A program made the position numbers and the translations under genes. DNA of 64,000 bases. Source: Pardosa pseudoannulata. Taxonomy: Eukaryota > Arthropoda > Arachnida > Araneae > Lycosidae. Positions within the stretch are counted from its first letter, which is position 1; each line of letters starts with the position of its first letter. The stretch covers positions 135,362,073 through 135,426,072 of the forward strand of contig CM063502.1 in the NCBI GenBank assembly GCA_032207245.1, written 5' to 3'. The notes below the pieces were generated by a model. It was not told where the DNA came from, did no database searches, and worked only from the letters and a program-made list of their open reading frames with translations. This document shows, one piece after another, positions 1-14,138 of the stretch.

Positions 1-640
1 AAGAAACTATTCTGCGCTACTGTCACTCTAAAGTTCAACTAGAAAGAAAAAAAAGAATTAGAATTTTCAGAAGTATTCTCTTGTATTGCTTTATCAGATC
101 ATTTATTCTCAACTTTCAGTAAATATGGAAGTAAAATATAATCTTTCGAAACAATTTAGAAATAAATGTTCAGAAATATTTTTCTCTTTTTTCTATTTGT
201 GTACCAAAATAAATGCCAATTCAGTTGAGAATTTTCGTTTAATATGGATAAATATAACCACCTCCAGACATTCTTCTACTGTCATAAGCAAGCAATTAGA
301 AATAAATTAGAATCAGAAGTATCTCTTCAAACATGTTAGAAATAGCCAAGTTTAATCGTTATTCCCATAACTGTAAGCCCAAATAACTTTTTTTCACAAA
401 ATATTTTTCCTTCTTTTCCCTTTATTTTGATGGGTAAAATACAATTTGAAGAGGTAATATTGATATAATATGGAGCCTTCCACTTTCTTCGTACCAATTC
501 AAATCCTTACTAGCTTAATGAACAGTACTTACAAGATTTAAATCAAACAAGCAAAAGCTGAAAAAATCAAGTATACATAATGAGCACAAACATATTTTTT
601 CACTCTATTCTTTTGTCTCTTTTTTTCAAAGAATTTTTCA
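1..640. other. AT-rich non-coding stretch
   Basis: I see no gene, RNA or recognisable element here. The short open frames are low-complexity, AT-driven and lack any domain-like pattern. Confidence 0.6.
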
Positions 641-1400
641 AGTAATGATTTTGACCCTACATTTCAAATTTAGAGCTGGTAATGAACGACTCTCAAAAAA
701 TTTGAAGGCAAAAACATAAAAAAAGTACGTCATAAACAAAAATGAACCTTACAATTGTTTTGCAATTTTTTTCATAGCATTTACTTCTTTTTCTACACAT
801 TCAAAGAAATTTTCTCAGAAAGTAATGATATAAGGGTTGAACTAAAGCTAAATGCACCCATTTATTTTAGCTGGAGTGAACGGGGACTCGGTCAAAAAAA
901 ATTTAAAGACAAACGCATAAAAAACTGCGTCATAAATAAAAACGAAACTCAGAACTGTTTTTTTAAGTTGCATCTACAACTTTTTATACACTTTTAAAGA
1001 GAATTCCTAAAGAATGAATGATACAAGAGTTGAACTAAGTTACCAATAATGTCTAACATGAACAAAAGCAGTTTTGTCAATGAATAATTACAGCTACATA
1101 TTTTCTATTTGTCGATGTGAATGAAATAAAAAATTCTGTTCTCGAAACAGAATAGTAAATTGTGTTTCGACATTTACACTAACCATTTCTTTTAAATACA
1201 AATTTTTCTAACGTTCTAATGTCACTTAATTTCTTTTTTAGTTTCCTATTTGGGTGATACAAATTTAAATATATAATAAAATTTCGTTTTTTCCCCTTAG
1301 TAGTTTGAAGGAACAGAACTTAAAAACAAAAGCATAAAAAAGTGCGTCATAAACAAAAGTGAACCTTAGAACTATTTTGTAATTTTTTCATGGCATCATA
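640..1400. repeat. degenerate ~200 bp direct repeats
   Basis: A recurring block contains 'cataaaaa..tgcgtcataaa' followed by 'aa.tgaacct' and a T-rich run. It is seen near 725, 925 and 1342. The spacings are about 200 and twice that, which fits an old tandem array with one badly decayed unit (about 1000-1300). A second shared phrase, 'atgataya.g.gttgaactaa', occurs near 826 and 1020. No coding potential is seen. Confidence 0.55.
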
Positions 1401-1500
1401 AAATAATATTTTTATGATAATGATAGCAATAATAATTTTGAAGAGTTTATATTTTGATAATTCAAATTAAAGCTTAAAAGTGTTTGTAAAGTATCGTCAC

Positions 1501-2072
1501 AGGAAGTAATTCGAAATTAGATTTAATCAGTAAGTCCTGGTGTAATTACTAATCTGGTATCTAAATATTTTGTTAACCCTAGAGTTAACGTCAGCACTCA
1601 GATCCCTGTTAGCGTCTGGTTTACTGTTCACGGAATGAGTCGCAATGCAAAGATAAAAACATGCATTATTAAAAATATCTACAGTCATCCACATTGCATC
1701 TTTTTACACGTTTTTCTTACTCTTGATTTTACCCTTGATTAATTTATTTTTCAATTAACAATGAATAAACATTGAAGCTTGTCCGATTTGAGGCAGTGCA
1801 TTTTCAGATTATCTCACTATCCTGAATAAAGTTTTTGTGCAATACATCGTGTTCGCTCAAATAGTATCAATGGAAATTTTTAATAGTTCGAATCATTTAC
1901 TATAATTGTACTTCCATGTTTTACATAATACTTTTGAAAGCGGATTAAGACTTGTATGAGTTTGAATAGCCTCTTTGGCATAGGAAGTAATTCGAAATCG
2001 AATTTAATCAGTAAGTCCTGGAGTAATTAATGATCTGGTATCTAAAACTTTATCAAGCCTAGGACGTAATGT
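1501..2072. repeat. ~80 bp direct repeat pair 481 bp apart
   Basis: The block starting 'aggaagtaattcgaaat' at 1501 recurs at 1982. Similarity continues through 'tttaatcagtaagtcctgg' and 'gatctggtatctaaa' and fades after about 85-90 bp. It is probably a remnant of a local duplication. Confidence 0.65.
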
Positions 2073-2079
2073 CAGTTTC

Positions 2080-3390
2080 CTATACAAGGTAGAAATTATC
2101 AATGTATCACTGAGGAATCAAGGTAAAATAGGTTACTGTTTAAGGTGACTTCTGGGCAAAATTTAACAAAAATAATTTTAAAATTTCCATCTCTGTGAAT
2201 TGTGTAACATAATTAAGAAAGAAAGAAAATTTTTACTATACTACATCCTGTAATACAATACTTATTACAAAAATATGAAATGAAATGATAATTTTAACGC
2301 CTTCTCAAAACAATAGTTTTTAAATTTTGGGAATATTTAAATAAATCCAAGTGCATTTCTAAGTGGTATATCCCTTTAAGATATATCAACTTTTTATTTT
2401 ATACCGTGTAAAATAAAAGCTATTTTAAATTAATATGCTTTAAAACATAAATTCTGTCAATTGTTGTAGACATTTTAAACAGAAAAAAATGGTTGATTTA
2501 AATATTATTTTTTCCTTCATATTATCTGTTAATATTTATGGTAATAACCAAGATTTATTTTATGGTCTAAAAAGTATCTCGCGAACAAAAATGACCTTAT
2601 TTTTTTACAAAAGAAATGAGTATGGGATATTTTCAGTAAAACTATTTTTTAAACTATTGGTAACTAATATTCATTAAAATAATATCGCAACTTTAAATTT
2701 TAATCACTTTTTTGTACAAATGCTGCTAATAATAAAATAAAATTTTCTAGAACATTGACCTAAAATAAAAATAGTTAATTTTGATGGTTTGCTGTCTCCT
2801 TAAATGCAAAAACCTGCAGAATTAAATAAATCAAAAGCCTTCAGTGTATTTTTCCCAGTCTATGCTTATATAATTTATGCTTTACTCATTTATAAAATAA
2901 TAAGTATATATAAGCATAGGAAAATTCAATATAGTTTTGACACTGTCATTTTATAATCCTCAAATCAACGATAAAGAAACTTCGAAGAATTTCAGCGAAT
3001 GAAATAAATTCCATTTTACTGCAAGTAAAAAAGAAAAAAATGCAGGACATAAATATTGCTTTAGTGATGTAAAATTTATTTTTATTTCTGCAGGAGTCAA
3101 AATCTTAAAAGAAAAAGGTAGGTATTGAAAAAAATCCAGTTTCTAAAAGTTCTGTCAAATATATAGCAACGAGGAATTCAGGTATATGTGCATTGTGCAA
3201 TAGGTTTTATGTCTCAATAACAGAACAACAAGAAAGAAAGTAACACATATGCCTTGAAGTGATTAAGCATGTGTTAAAGATGAGCTATTCTGAAAAGAAA
3301 AACTTTAAATCAAATTATTTTTAAGCAATTATACAGCTGAAAGTTGACATGCAAAAAAGTAAATATGTGATATGATCTATGATAGGTAGG
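2080..3390. other. AT-rich non-coding stretch
   Basis: I see no gene or recognisable element. A 62-codon open frame at 2489-2677 has AT-driven composition and no domain features. Confidence 0.55.
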
Positions 3391-3394
3391 AACT

Positions 3395-3780
3395 TCAGGT
3401 GTGACCTATGACTCTGTCTCATTGAGTCACGTGAGTGGGTACCTCCCTGATAAATGGCGCCCCCTGCCATCTACTTGATGAAACCATCCTGGGCACAGCG
3501 CCCCCACGCGACCACGTTGGCAATTACTGACCAAATCTCTATACTGCTCTTGTCATCCAACCTGACAACTTGACACAAGCTACCCCATGGCTGTAGAATG
3601 TTGGACAAACATCCTCGCTGCATGATATCGCTGAAGTTGAGATCTTCTAAAAGATCAACTCCGTGTAAGAATGTGACGGACGGTAAATTTGGGTTGGTTC
3701 CGATTTATTGTTTTGTAGCATCTGGAAAGCAGTCCTCTCCGCAAGTCTTTTTGTTGTTTTTGTTCCTTCGCTGTCTTTAC
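3395..3780. other. GC-elevated block, possible old mobile-element remnant
   Basis: Base composition rises clearly above the flanks, with runs such as 'ggcgccccctgcc' and 'gcgcccccacgcgacc'. Short ORFs exist on both strands (3598-3819 plus, 3647-3841 minus), but neither resembles a protein I know. An LTR fragment or other transposon remnant is possible. No matching second LTR or inverted repeat was found in the window. Confidence 0.35.
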
Positions 3781-3789
3781 ATTCTGTTA

Positions 3790-5160
3790 TCGTATGCAAA
3801 TGTGAGTAAAAAAATATAAATACATAATCGATGTCCCCCATTGGTATAAGAGTAAAATGTCCTCTTAGAAAATTGTATTTAAACTAACAAATCTTACGAA
3901 TGATGCTAATTGTGCTAAAATAAGAAGACACAAGGGAAATCAACTAAGCTTCTGTAATAAAAGTTTTTTTCTTTAAATTTCATAAATCGCTATTGTACTA
4001 TACCAAAGTAATTCATGGGAATTCATTAAATGTATACTACTTAAAAGGTTGATTCTGCGATAGTTATTAAAGATAACAGTTCAAAATAAATAAAAACAGC
4101 GAACGCAAAGTGAGAAAACGAGTATCGGAATATACAATGCATTTATAATTACTAAGAATAAGAAATATTAGAATGTCGTACACTAAGAATAACATCTTAT
4201 TTTTTTAATTCCCCTAGTTTGACAGCTATTAAAATTTATTTTTGTAAATGTCTATTGTAGTAAATTTTAATCCAGTAAAGTTTTTCCTTCTCAATATGCA
4301 AATTAAGTTTTCAGATCTTCTTTATCAGTAAAAGAGTTATACCTAGCCAAAAATATAAGAGATTCTGTTGAAAAGCTACTTCAGCTTTTACAATACTTAA
4401 TACAGCGTAAATTTGATGCTATATTTTGTAACTGAATGGCCTAATTATCCCTTTCACTTCTAAATACTGCATGAAATATATTAATAGTTTTAAACTAAGT
4501 AAAATAATTTTCGGAAATTATCAAGATATAGAGAAACTGTACTAATAAACGAGGGGGAGGACGTCCCATAAACTTTTAACTATTAATAAAAATAATCAAG
4601 AAGCTTGATTTTCATTTTTTGTTCTTAAGACTTCTTCACATAATCACTATCCAAAGATATACCAGCGTTTCTTGTACATCATCGTATGATTAACAGTGAA
4701 TACTCTCCATACTGCGGGTTACTTCAATATATGGCGTCCTGAAACCAAACATATCAGTATAAATAGCTGTAACGTAATATTATGCTCAGAAGGATAAATT
4801 AATAAGTAGAATAAATTTTATCCACATATTTAGGTAATTTCTTAGTGATAATAAAATTTTTGATATTCCTAAGTGTTTAAACTAAGCTTCTAGAGTTGCA
4901 CTTTGCGAAAGTATCTAAAATAAAACTAAATTCCTAACTCACATCATTAATTTAATAAAATTAAAAATACTTTAAAATTTAAGATATTGTTAATTGCAAT
5001 ACATTTGATTACTTTCAGGCTGCAAAAAAGATTAAGCTACAGCTTACAGCTGAATAAATTTTTAAAATAAACATTTTGCAATAAAACTGATTCATAAATT
5101 TTCCTGAATGTGATTATTATCTATGAAATTAACTACATTACCTTCAATCGAAAAGTTTGC
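3790..5160. other. AT-rich non-coding stretch
   Basis: Nothing recognisable on either strand. Confidence 0.55.
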
Positions 5161-5219
5161 ATCTACTCTACAAAGTTTAAAGTATCATTGATTATTACAT
5201 TATTAACACATTGTATGTG

Positions 5220-5440
5220 AGACACGTACTAGTACTTTTTCTGAAGATTGATACTTGAACGAGGGTCACTTACTAGTACGGGCTAGTGTAACAACATTGT
5301 TTGTTTGTGGGTACTACGTTTTCTGACGATTGATAATTGAGCACGGGATACGTACTAGTACTTTTTCTGACGATTGATACTTGAGCGAGGGTCACTTACT
5401 AGTACGGGCTAGTGTAACAAAATTGTTTGTTTGTGGGTAA
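5220..5440 (+). repeat. 126 bp tandem duplication
   Basis: 'acgtactagtactttttctg' occurs at 5224 and 5350. Each copy is followed by a 'gattgatacttgarcgagg' segment, 'cacttactagtacgggctag' and 'tgtttgtttgtggg'. The two copies differ at only a few positions, so the duplication is fairly recent. The second copy ends near 5440. Confidence 0.8.
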
Positions 5441-5617
5441 AAAAATAATTGTATATACAGGAAAACGAAAACGAATGTTCTTGTCTACAACATAGATTCT
5501 GGAAAAAATTAGACAAATAAAAACTAGTTTTTACATCAGTCGAAGAGGAACCACAAAACGGGAAAGTTCATTAAAAAAATCAATTTAGATTTAAAATTAA
5601 CTTTTATTTATCCTTGA

Positions 5618-5623
<6 letters not shown>

Positions 5624-5694
<71 letters not shown>

Positions 5695-5730
5695 GATATT
5701 TGTATTTATATATATATATATATATATTTG
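5624..5730. repeat. (TA)n microsatellite
   Basis: Long alternating TA tract, interrupted near 5689-5708. Open reading frames through it (YIYIYI) are artefacts of the dinucleotide. Confidence 0.95.
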
Positions 5731-5739
5731 TTTATATAT

Positions 5740-6935
5740 TTCAATATAAAATACGGAAAGTTGGTTAAAAAATTAAATAATTTTTGTCTATTGAGATTTA
5801 ACTGAATAACTAAATTTAAGCGCAAAACGCCTACACGCCTACTCCCTGTGTAATTCCGCTGCGAAATCTACCCGCACACAATGTGTTAACTAAATAAGTA
5901 TAAAAAACTTTATTTTAAAATTTAAGACACTGTTGACACAGTGAAATTGATCCCTTTAAGTCTGTAGCACAGACTAAAGTGCAACTTAAGGGAAATTTTA
6001 AAACAAACTTTAACAGAATGGATTCATTGCGATATCTCAATTTGAATATTAAATTAGAAATCTAACTATAATATCTTCAACCGAAAAAATGTGTATCTGC
6101 AAAAGCATTACATAAGATAGAATACGATAAAAGAAATATTCTATAAAATAATGTAGTAAATAATTTTTTCTGAGAGAGAAAAAAAAAAGGATTCCACTTA
6201 AGAAATTTACTCTCTATTTTTAAAGAAATCAAGAGGCGTGAACTTGAAATGATTGCTTTCTTCACTGTCAAATGAAAGAAAAAGACAATTCATAAAATTA
6301 TGTTTGAACGTTTTGAATTCTTACAAATGCCGCAGGGATTCAAGATATCGTTTTGGAAATTTTGCGATTACGCTATTTTAAAACTTAGTTACCCGATGGC
6401 AAATTAAGCGCTTCAAACAATTTTGTAGCTTTTTCTGATAATACAAATGAGACTAAATGCACCGGAAAACTTGCACGATGGTTTGAGGAGATAGATTCAG
6501 TCTATTTAAATCTATTGTAACATACAAACAGTACAACAACATACTGTTATTTATGTATTTAAAACGCAAGATGTTTTCTTTCGACAATCCATGAGAATAA
6601 ACTACTGCCCTAATCCTTCTCATTTATAAATGAAAAATATTTGTTGATAGATGTGCAAACGTTCGTTTTTATAAAAATTAATGCCTTTAATTAGGTGGAA
6701 TTTGCAATTAAAGTTTATATTTTTTTTTCGCATGCGCATTACGTCTGGAAGCAAGCTTATCCTCAATGCAATGGAAGTGTTTCCCTGCATATCTCGACAG
6801 ACAGTATTTCGCGTGCCGCTTGAAAAGTTATGCTGATATTTTTTCGCGAGTACAGAGCTATTTTTCTGTGCTCTTTGTGGAAATTTAATTTTGAAATGGA
6901 TAAGCTACATTATGTGTGTAAACCTGTTTTAAGTG
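5740..6935. other. AT-rich non-coding stretch
   Basis: Nothing recognisable. Short ORFs at 6077-6271 (minus) and 6830-7051 (plus) lack protein-like features. Confidence 0.5.
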
Positions 6936-7565
6936 AAGAAAACAGAAATTTCTATCTTTTTTTTATATTGAAGACCACAGAATTGATAAACGTATACCTT
7001 CGCCAAAACTGGTGTCAAAAACTGAAGAGTCAATCAAACATTGATTATTAAAGGAATAACTAATTCGAATTTCCATACAACAAATAGTCTAACTTGATCA
7101 GGAAATTCTTGCGTCGAAATCAAAGAAACCTCATCCCGATCCTCTGAGAAGTTTTTACTGAATCCAAGCACGAACGCGGAAATTTCTATCATTTTAAGTA
7201 CATAAAAGACCACCGAATGAGCTTCGCATACCTTGGAATTCATCCGCTTCGCCGTAAACAAGCCAGACTGAAAAATTATTTATAAATCAATTATAAAAAA
7301 GAACTAGTTTGAATTTCGAGGAAAGAAATAGTCTTAATAAGAGAATCCTGACGGCGAGATAAAAAAATCTCAATCCTTTGAGTAGTCTTTGCTAAATGAA
7401 TTCAGGGAAATTGCAATTCATGGAAGTCATGGAAATTTCTATCAACTTATTTATGAAGAATATTTATTTATATAAAAAATGGCAGACAGTCCATTCAGTT
7501 GCGTCGTTGGGAGGATGCCAACCAGAAAAACTGCATAAACAGTAATTATAAGAAATTTAAATCTA
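6936..7565. repeat. degenerate ~240-250 bp tandem repeat
   Basis: 'gaaatttctatc' recurs at 6945, 7179 and about 7432. Between these marks are alignable segments: 'aactartttgaatttc', 'aatagtct', 'gaattcttgcg/gaatcctgacg', 'cgagat' and 'cctttgag'. The repeat resumes beyond the (TA)n tract at about 7680-7780 ('gacctattaagaaattaaaagaactcgcatctcgatcc', summarised). Three or more old copies are present. No coding function is evident. Confidence 0.5.
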
Positions 7566-7570
7566 ATAAG

Positions 7571-7573
<3 letters not shown>

Positions 7574-7666
<93 letters not shown>
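7574..7666. repeat. (TA)n microsatellite
   Basis: Uninterrupted alternating TA, embedded in the degenerate tandem repeat. Confidence 0.97.
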
Positions 7667-7669
<3 letters not shown>

Positions 7670-8025
7670 ACGAATACTTTAAGTTGACCTCAGACCTATT
7701 AAGAAATTAAAAGAACTCGCATCTCGATCCATTCAGTATAGATTTCGAGTAAAGCTCACCCAAATACAAAAATTTCTGTGATTTATTTATACAAATAAGT
7801 AATTACTTTTGTATTTTCTAATAGAAACGATCGAGACTTAAAATAACATACTTACGTATGTTTTTTAAAGTTTACTACCTAAATTTTAACCAATTGTTGT
7901 TTAACCTTTAAATGAATACTAAAATATGAAAACTATATATACTAAAATATGATAACTATATAGCAAGGAAATTTATATTAATTTTAAAATTGATAGTAGG
8001 AATACATTAAAATACCAAATTCTTT

Positions 8026-8135
8026 ATGAAGCCGATAACAACTTTTAGTTATTGCAATCTATAAAAATAGACTTCATAATTACATTTGCAATATGCTAAA
8101 TAATTGGATAGAAAACTATAAATTTATGGAAACTC
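8026..8135. repeat. ~110 bp block shared with 9910-10025
   Basis: 'atgaagccgat..caacttttag.tattgcaatc' and 'gatagaaaactat' occur here and again just after the poly-T at 9909. The copies are in direct orientation about 1.9 kb apart and flank the 438 bp tandem duplication. Confidence 0.6.
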
Positions 8136-8198
8136 AAAACTATAACTATTCCTACTCTTTTTTTTACAATCTTGTAAAATGAACACCTCGTTAAAATC

Positions 8199-9066
8199 GG
8201 CTTATTCTAATGTCGTCATTTATCAACGAATACTTGTACAATGCAGTTGCAACAAGCTTGATCTTCTAAATGCTGTTCACATTAATCCAAAATATTTTGT
8301 CTGTACCCCGCAGGTAAATTAATTCCAATGATGCACTTTTTGCTTTCAATACCTAAAATTCCTTGTAATTTTAGTAGAGTATATCTCAATCGTGCTTGGT
8401 TTTACCAAATGGCCTCAGAAACAATAAAATTCCTTGAAGTGCTCAAAATATAAGTATATCTTTAAAATGATTAGTTAAGATTATATTTCAAATGCTGCAT
8501 TTTAATAAACTCGGTTTTGATAAAGCTTGTGACGGTTTCTTAAGATTCATATTTACATGTATATAGAATGTGTAGAAATTAAAAAGAATTTTAAGCCGTC
8601 AAGCCGTCTATACATTTAGGAATGTATAGAATGTATGGCATATTCTAATGCCGTTATTTATCAACGAATACTTGTGCAATGCAGTTGTGACAAGCTTGAT
8701 CTTCTAAATGCTGTTCACATTAATCCAAAATATTTTTTATGTACCCCATAAGTAAATTAATTCCTTCTGGTGCAAGTTTTTGGTTTCAATACCTAAAATT
8801 CCTTGTAATTTTAGTCGTGTATAGTTCAATCGTGCTTGGTTTGACCATGTGGCCTCAGAAACAATAAAATTCCTTGAAGTGCTCAAAATATAAGTATAAC
8901 TTTAAAATGATTATTTAAGATTATTCGTCAAATGCTGCGTTTTAATAAACTCAGTTTTGATAAAGCTTGTGATGGTTTCTTAAGATTTATATTTGCATAT
9001 ATAGAATGTGTAGAAATTAAAAATAATTTTAGACCGTCTATACATTTAGGAATGTATAGAATGTAT
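8199..9066. repeat. 438 bp tandem duplication
   Basis: Two consecutive copies (about 8199-8637 and 8638-9066) share 'tatcaacgaatacttg' (8221 and 8659), 'cttctaaatgctgttcac', 'cctaaaattccttgtaat', 'tcaatcgtgcttggttt' and 'gtggcctcagaaacaataaa' or close forms. Divergence is low (roughly one difference per 15 bases by eye). No ORF is conserved between the copies. Confidence 0.85.
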
Positions 9067-9269
9067 CATCCTATATATTTCTAATAGAATGTATAGAATG
9101 AACAAATGAACAAAAATATAGACATCAATGTGATTAGGAAATAATTTTATAAAGCTAAAGTAGTTTATCAAGTTAAAATATTTATGAATGAACTTATCCA
9201 ATTTTTTTAGTGAGAAGATGTCACGGCATTTTCTAAAATAAACAAGAGTTGGTTAATATAGTCTATTAT

Positions 9270-9865
9270 TTAATTATTTACGCCCTGAGAGGATAGTAGA
9301 TAACAGTCTGCGTATTTGAAGACACCTCAAGTTCTGTTATGACATTGATATTTAAGGCGTTGGCACTCAGCAGTTACCATGCCAGAAATTTGAAATTTTA
9401 TTTCATAAAACCTCTCGTCTTTACCAATATGTTTATTCTGATCGCTGACTCGATAATTGCTTGTGTATCAACACCACTACGTGATAGACGACTTCAAAGA
9501 CTGTAGCCAGGAGGCTGATCTGTTGATAAGCGGTAACTTGTCAACGACTTTCACTTAAGGGATTTCACCAGCCGACGAAGCCTGCAATTAGTTGCCACTT
9601 ACCTAGTTTCTCATCCTCTAGGGCGGCTATCATCCAATCAAACATCATGTCTATTAAAGTCGGCAATTGCAGACCTTTCGCGTAGGTCCCAAGCAATAAA
9701 ACGATTACATACCTTCAATTCGTCATTATGGATAACAGCATGTTTGCTATATTGCAGGTGGTCTCACCCACGGAAGTGTACAGTTGTCAAGCTAATGATT
9801 TGGCTTATTTGTGAAAAGATGCTCTCGAATAGATAAGATTAGATCAGTCATTTTTATTAAGTTGG
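9270..9865. other. GC-elevated, non-repetitive-looking block
   Basis: About 600 bp with visibly more G and C than the flanks and no low-complexity runs. No open frame longer than about 60 codons, no domain-like translation and no second copy in the window were seen. It could be a non-coding functional element, such as a regulatory region of the distant homeobox gene, or a TE fragment not otherwise represented here. Confidence 0.35.
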
Positions 9866-9870
9866 TGACG

Positions 9871-9908
<38 letters not shown>
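9871..9908. repeat. poly-T tract
   Basis: About 37 consecutive T. It may be the tail of a minus-strand retroposon or a simple repeat. It is directly followed by the repeat block shared with 8026. Confidence 0.9.
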
Positions 9909-9911
<3 letters not shown>

Positions 9912-10025
9912 GAAGCCGATGCAACTTTTGCTATTGCATTCTCTGAAGACGGGTTACATGATTATATTTGCAGTATGTTAAATCATTAGATAGAAAACTA
10001 TCTATCTATAAAAGTCATCGATAAG
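9909..10025. repeat. second copy of the 8026 block
   Basis: 'aatgaagccgatgcaactttt' begins right after the poly-T and aligns with 8025-8130 through 'gatagaaaactat'. Confidence 0.6.
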
Positions 10026-10337
10026 AAGATAAAAAAAAAATCTGTTAAAAGTTGAAATGAAGGAAGAAACGAAAAGTGTATTGAATGTCAGAATTCTAGT
10101 GAAATTTTATATTGTTTCCACTTTAAATAAATCGAAAAAAAAACTATAAGCTTTAACTACCATTATTTTAAAAGTTTAAAATACTTGCACTGTTTGGTCT
10201 TTCAATTAAATGAGTAAAAAATAACACAAAATAATTATTTTATAGGCTCTCCAATTATAAAGTATTATATTTTGTAAACTATTTTTATCAAAATATTTTT
10301 CAATTAATAAAGTAATTAAGAAATTTGAACAAAAATA

Positions 10338-10382
10338 CCACCCCGGACAAATGCCATTTTTGTCCGACCGTAGAGCCAACCC
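10338..10382. mobile_element. candidate hAT-type terminus (solo end)
   Basis: The minus-strand reading of 10382 inwards starts CAGGGTTGGCTCTACGG. It continues into a hairpin-forming segment CGGACAAA...TTTGTCCG. This is the usual look of a hAT-superfamily terminal inverted repeat. I did not find a convincing partner end, so this is either a truncated element or one whose other end has decayed. Confidence 0.4.
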
Positions 10383-10854
10383 TGATTTAAACTTATAGAT
10401 TACAGGTCATCTTATACATAGTCAATGAATATACATGCTTAATTTTATTCCTTGAATAATGAAAATGTAACATATTGGGATATTATTAGTGTAACCCTTT
10501 ATTAGAATTAATTTTTCACAGAAACTGCTTACCCATTATCTCAAATTTTGAACAAAGAACTTTCTGTTCATGAACAGGTACTGTAAAACTCTTATGAATA
10601 GTATTATATAAATAATTTCGATTAGCACTTAAGGTTGGAAAAGGTTTTGATCACTGGAGTTTTATTAATCATGAACATCTGACATACCAGCCAATTGTTA
10701 TGTCTTTTGAGATATGGATACAGAATATAAATTATTTTCGTAAAGTTAATATGTTGTCTCTTTTAATTTTTTAATTGACTCAATCTAAATGTTCCTGACT
10801 GAGTAAACTTAAACTATTGTACTTTATTTTATTTTACTACATTTGATAACTCGT

Positions 10855-11130
10855 AAAGGCCTGCGGGTGCAAGGCACTGTTGATGCACTTTGAATTTACC
10901 GCTCAATATTGATTCCTCTGGAGGGGGACTTTTGCTCCTACATCCCCACTCCTCTTATACCTGCCGACTCCCCAGTTACAGTCCACATAGCATATCCTGC
11001 ATGTTCTCTGGATATACAGGGATAGATAATTTGGGGGCCTGCCTTAAGTGCGAAACTCTCACCCCGAGTTTTTAGTCGCTCGAGGGCCTGATCAAATAAA
11101 AGTTGGTCGTATTTATTCGGGACTCCCCCA
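10855..11130. other. GC-elevated block of unknown nature
   Basis: Unusually GC-rich for the window, with segments such as 'ctctggagggggac' and 'cctgccgactcccc'. A 61-codon plus-strand frame (10890-11075) is not recognisable. Decayed transposon or retrogene fragment is the most likely class. Confidence 0.3.
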
Positions 11131-11371
11131 CCTGAAGTTCAGTATAACGTTCAAGCAATTTATACAAATTGTAGCAACTTCCTTTACACTATACTATGAG
11201 AAAATTTGAGGATAAGAAAGCATAAATTTGACGTTTGATTTTTATAGTTTCCAATAAGAAAAAAATATTACTTGCTTTTACATAATTGTCTGAGAAATCA
11301 TGAAATATTGCTTGTATTTTTAACCAGAAAGATTTTTACATTTTTTTATTACATAACTTAAGTGTGAAAAC

Positions 11372-11455
11372 GCTAGAGCCATGGTTCAGTTGGCCCGTGT
11401 TTTAATCAAGCCCTGAGTCCCGCACTCTAACCACTAGAACAATTCGTGCCTTCTA
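11372..11455 (-). repeat. possible tRNA-like SINE fragment
   Basis: The minus strand reads GTTCTAGTGGTTAGAGTGC (A-box-like) followed by GGCTTGATTAAA (weak B-box-like) about 25 bp on. It is short, decayed and without a clear body. Confidence 0.3.
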
Positions 11456-11459
11456 TGCA

Positions 11460-12570
11460 TGTTTTAGGCAGTATAAGTATATTATAGGTAGTGTAAAAAG
11501 TAACTTTAAGTATACTTTAAAACATTTTCAGTTGCCAATGATTTTCTGAACTGAAATCCCACTCTTATATCCTTACTAATCTGGTGTTTGTCTGTAGAAT
11601 ATTCAATGAATATTCTTATTAGTTTGCACCTAGGAGAGTAAAACATTAATCATAGTCTTAAGAAAGTCTTTAATGTCAATTTCCTGAATCAATTTTATTA
11701 CTATTATTATTATTAGTAGTAGTAGTATTTCTCACATCTCAGTCATCCTGTTAGTAACAGGATGAAAAGGAACACGTGTAATTTTTTTTTCTTGCTTAAA
11801 AATTTTTGTTAGCTCTTTATTATGGTGGGAATCAGGGATATTTAGTCAATTTGATAAGAAAAGGAAGATTTTTTTTATTTATTTTCACTACAAAGAGAAT
11901 TGAAAGGCTGAAATTTATATAATAAATTTATGATGATTAGAGGAAATAATGGCAGGGTTTTCTCTAGAATATATCATATTTTACTTTATATTCAGTGTTT
12001 ACATTATTTAATTATTAAGATATTTAGACTTAAATCATATTCTATTACTTTAGGTAGCATTTATTTCCTGTAATATTACTTTAGGGCTGCAAAATTTTCT
12101 ACTTAGTTTTATAGATATAAGTAAAAAACGCTTAGTTTTAAAAACTTGATACACACTAAATGATTAAAATACGCACACTAAAAACTAAATTATTGATTTA
12201 ATTGTTCATTTTTACATATATATTGATTTAATAGTTCCAGGATAAAATACAAAAACACCACATGCAAAAAGGTTAAGAAATATCATAGATGAAAAGGTTT
12301 TCTTTTAAATCCAATATAAATTATCTCCAAAACCTTTGAATATAGACTGAAAAATTTAAGGAAAATAAGATAAGATGTATTTGAAACTAACACCAAAATT
12401 AGAAGGGAATGTCTCATAAAAAAAATAAGAGATAATTTCTATAAATAATTTTTTAATCACATGCAGCGAAGAAGTATAATTTGAAAAAAAAAGATACTAT
12501 TTGCATATCAATAACTTTAGGATTTTTTTTCATTTAGATTCTGTAATGATACTTTAAAAATGAGAGACAA
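11460..12570. other. AT-rich non-coding stretch
   Basis: Nothing recognisable apart from small simple repeats (for example the TTA/TAG triplet run at about 11700-11730). Confidence 0.5.
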
Positions 12571-12574
12571 TTAA

Positions 12575-12885
12575 TCAGTTTTATCTCTAGTTTCCTTTAA
12601 AAAGAAAATATACAACCTACGTTAAGTTTTCTTGTGCAATGGAAAAAAAAACAGTGTATAGAGTAATTTGTAATAGCCAACTAAACCTTAGACTGACTAT
12701 GACTTATTAAATTATTTAATCAATGATAATTAATCAATTTATCCCTAGTTTCCTTTAAACAGAAAATATACAACCTTCATTAGATTTCCTTCTGCAGTGG
12801 AGAAACCAGTGTAAGAAGTCATTTATAATAGCCAACTAAACCTTAGACAGACTCTGACTTTATTAAATTATTTAATAGTAAATTC
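12575..12885. repeat. 158 bp tandem duplication
   Basis: 'tagtttcctttaaa' at 12588 recurs at 12746. Both copies contain 'agaaaatatacaacct', 'aatagccaactaaacctta' and 'attaaattatttaat'. The copies are moderately diverged. Confidence 0.8.
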
Positions 12886-12986
12886 ACTTCAATAAGGATT
12901 TTACTAAATGAATTACAAATGATTAATTTCAGAGTATAATATTAAGTCTATTTTTATTATTAGTATGTGTAAAGTAAAATCTAGAT

Positions 12987-14131
<1,145 letters not shown>

Positions 14132-14138
14132 ATCTAGA

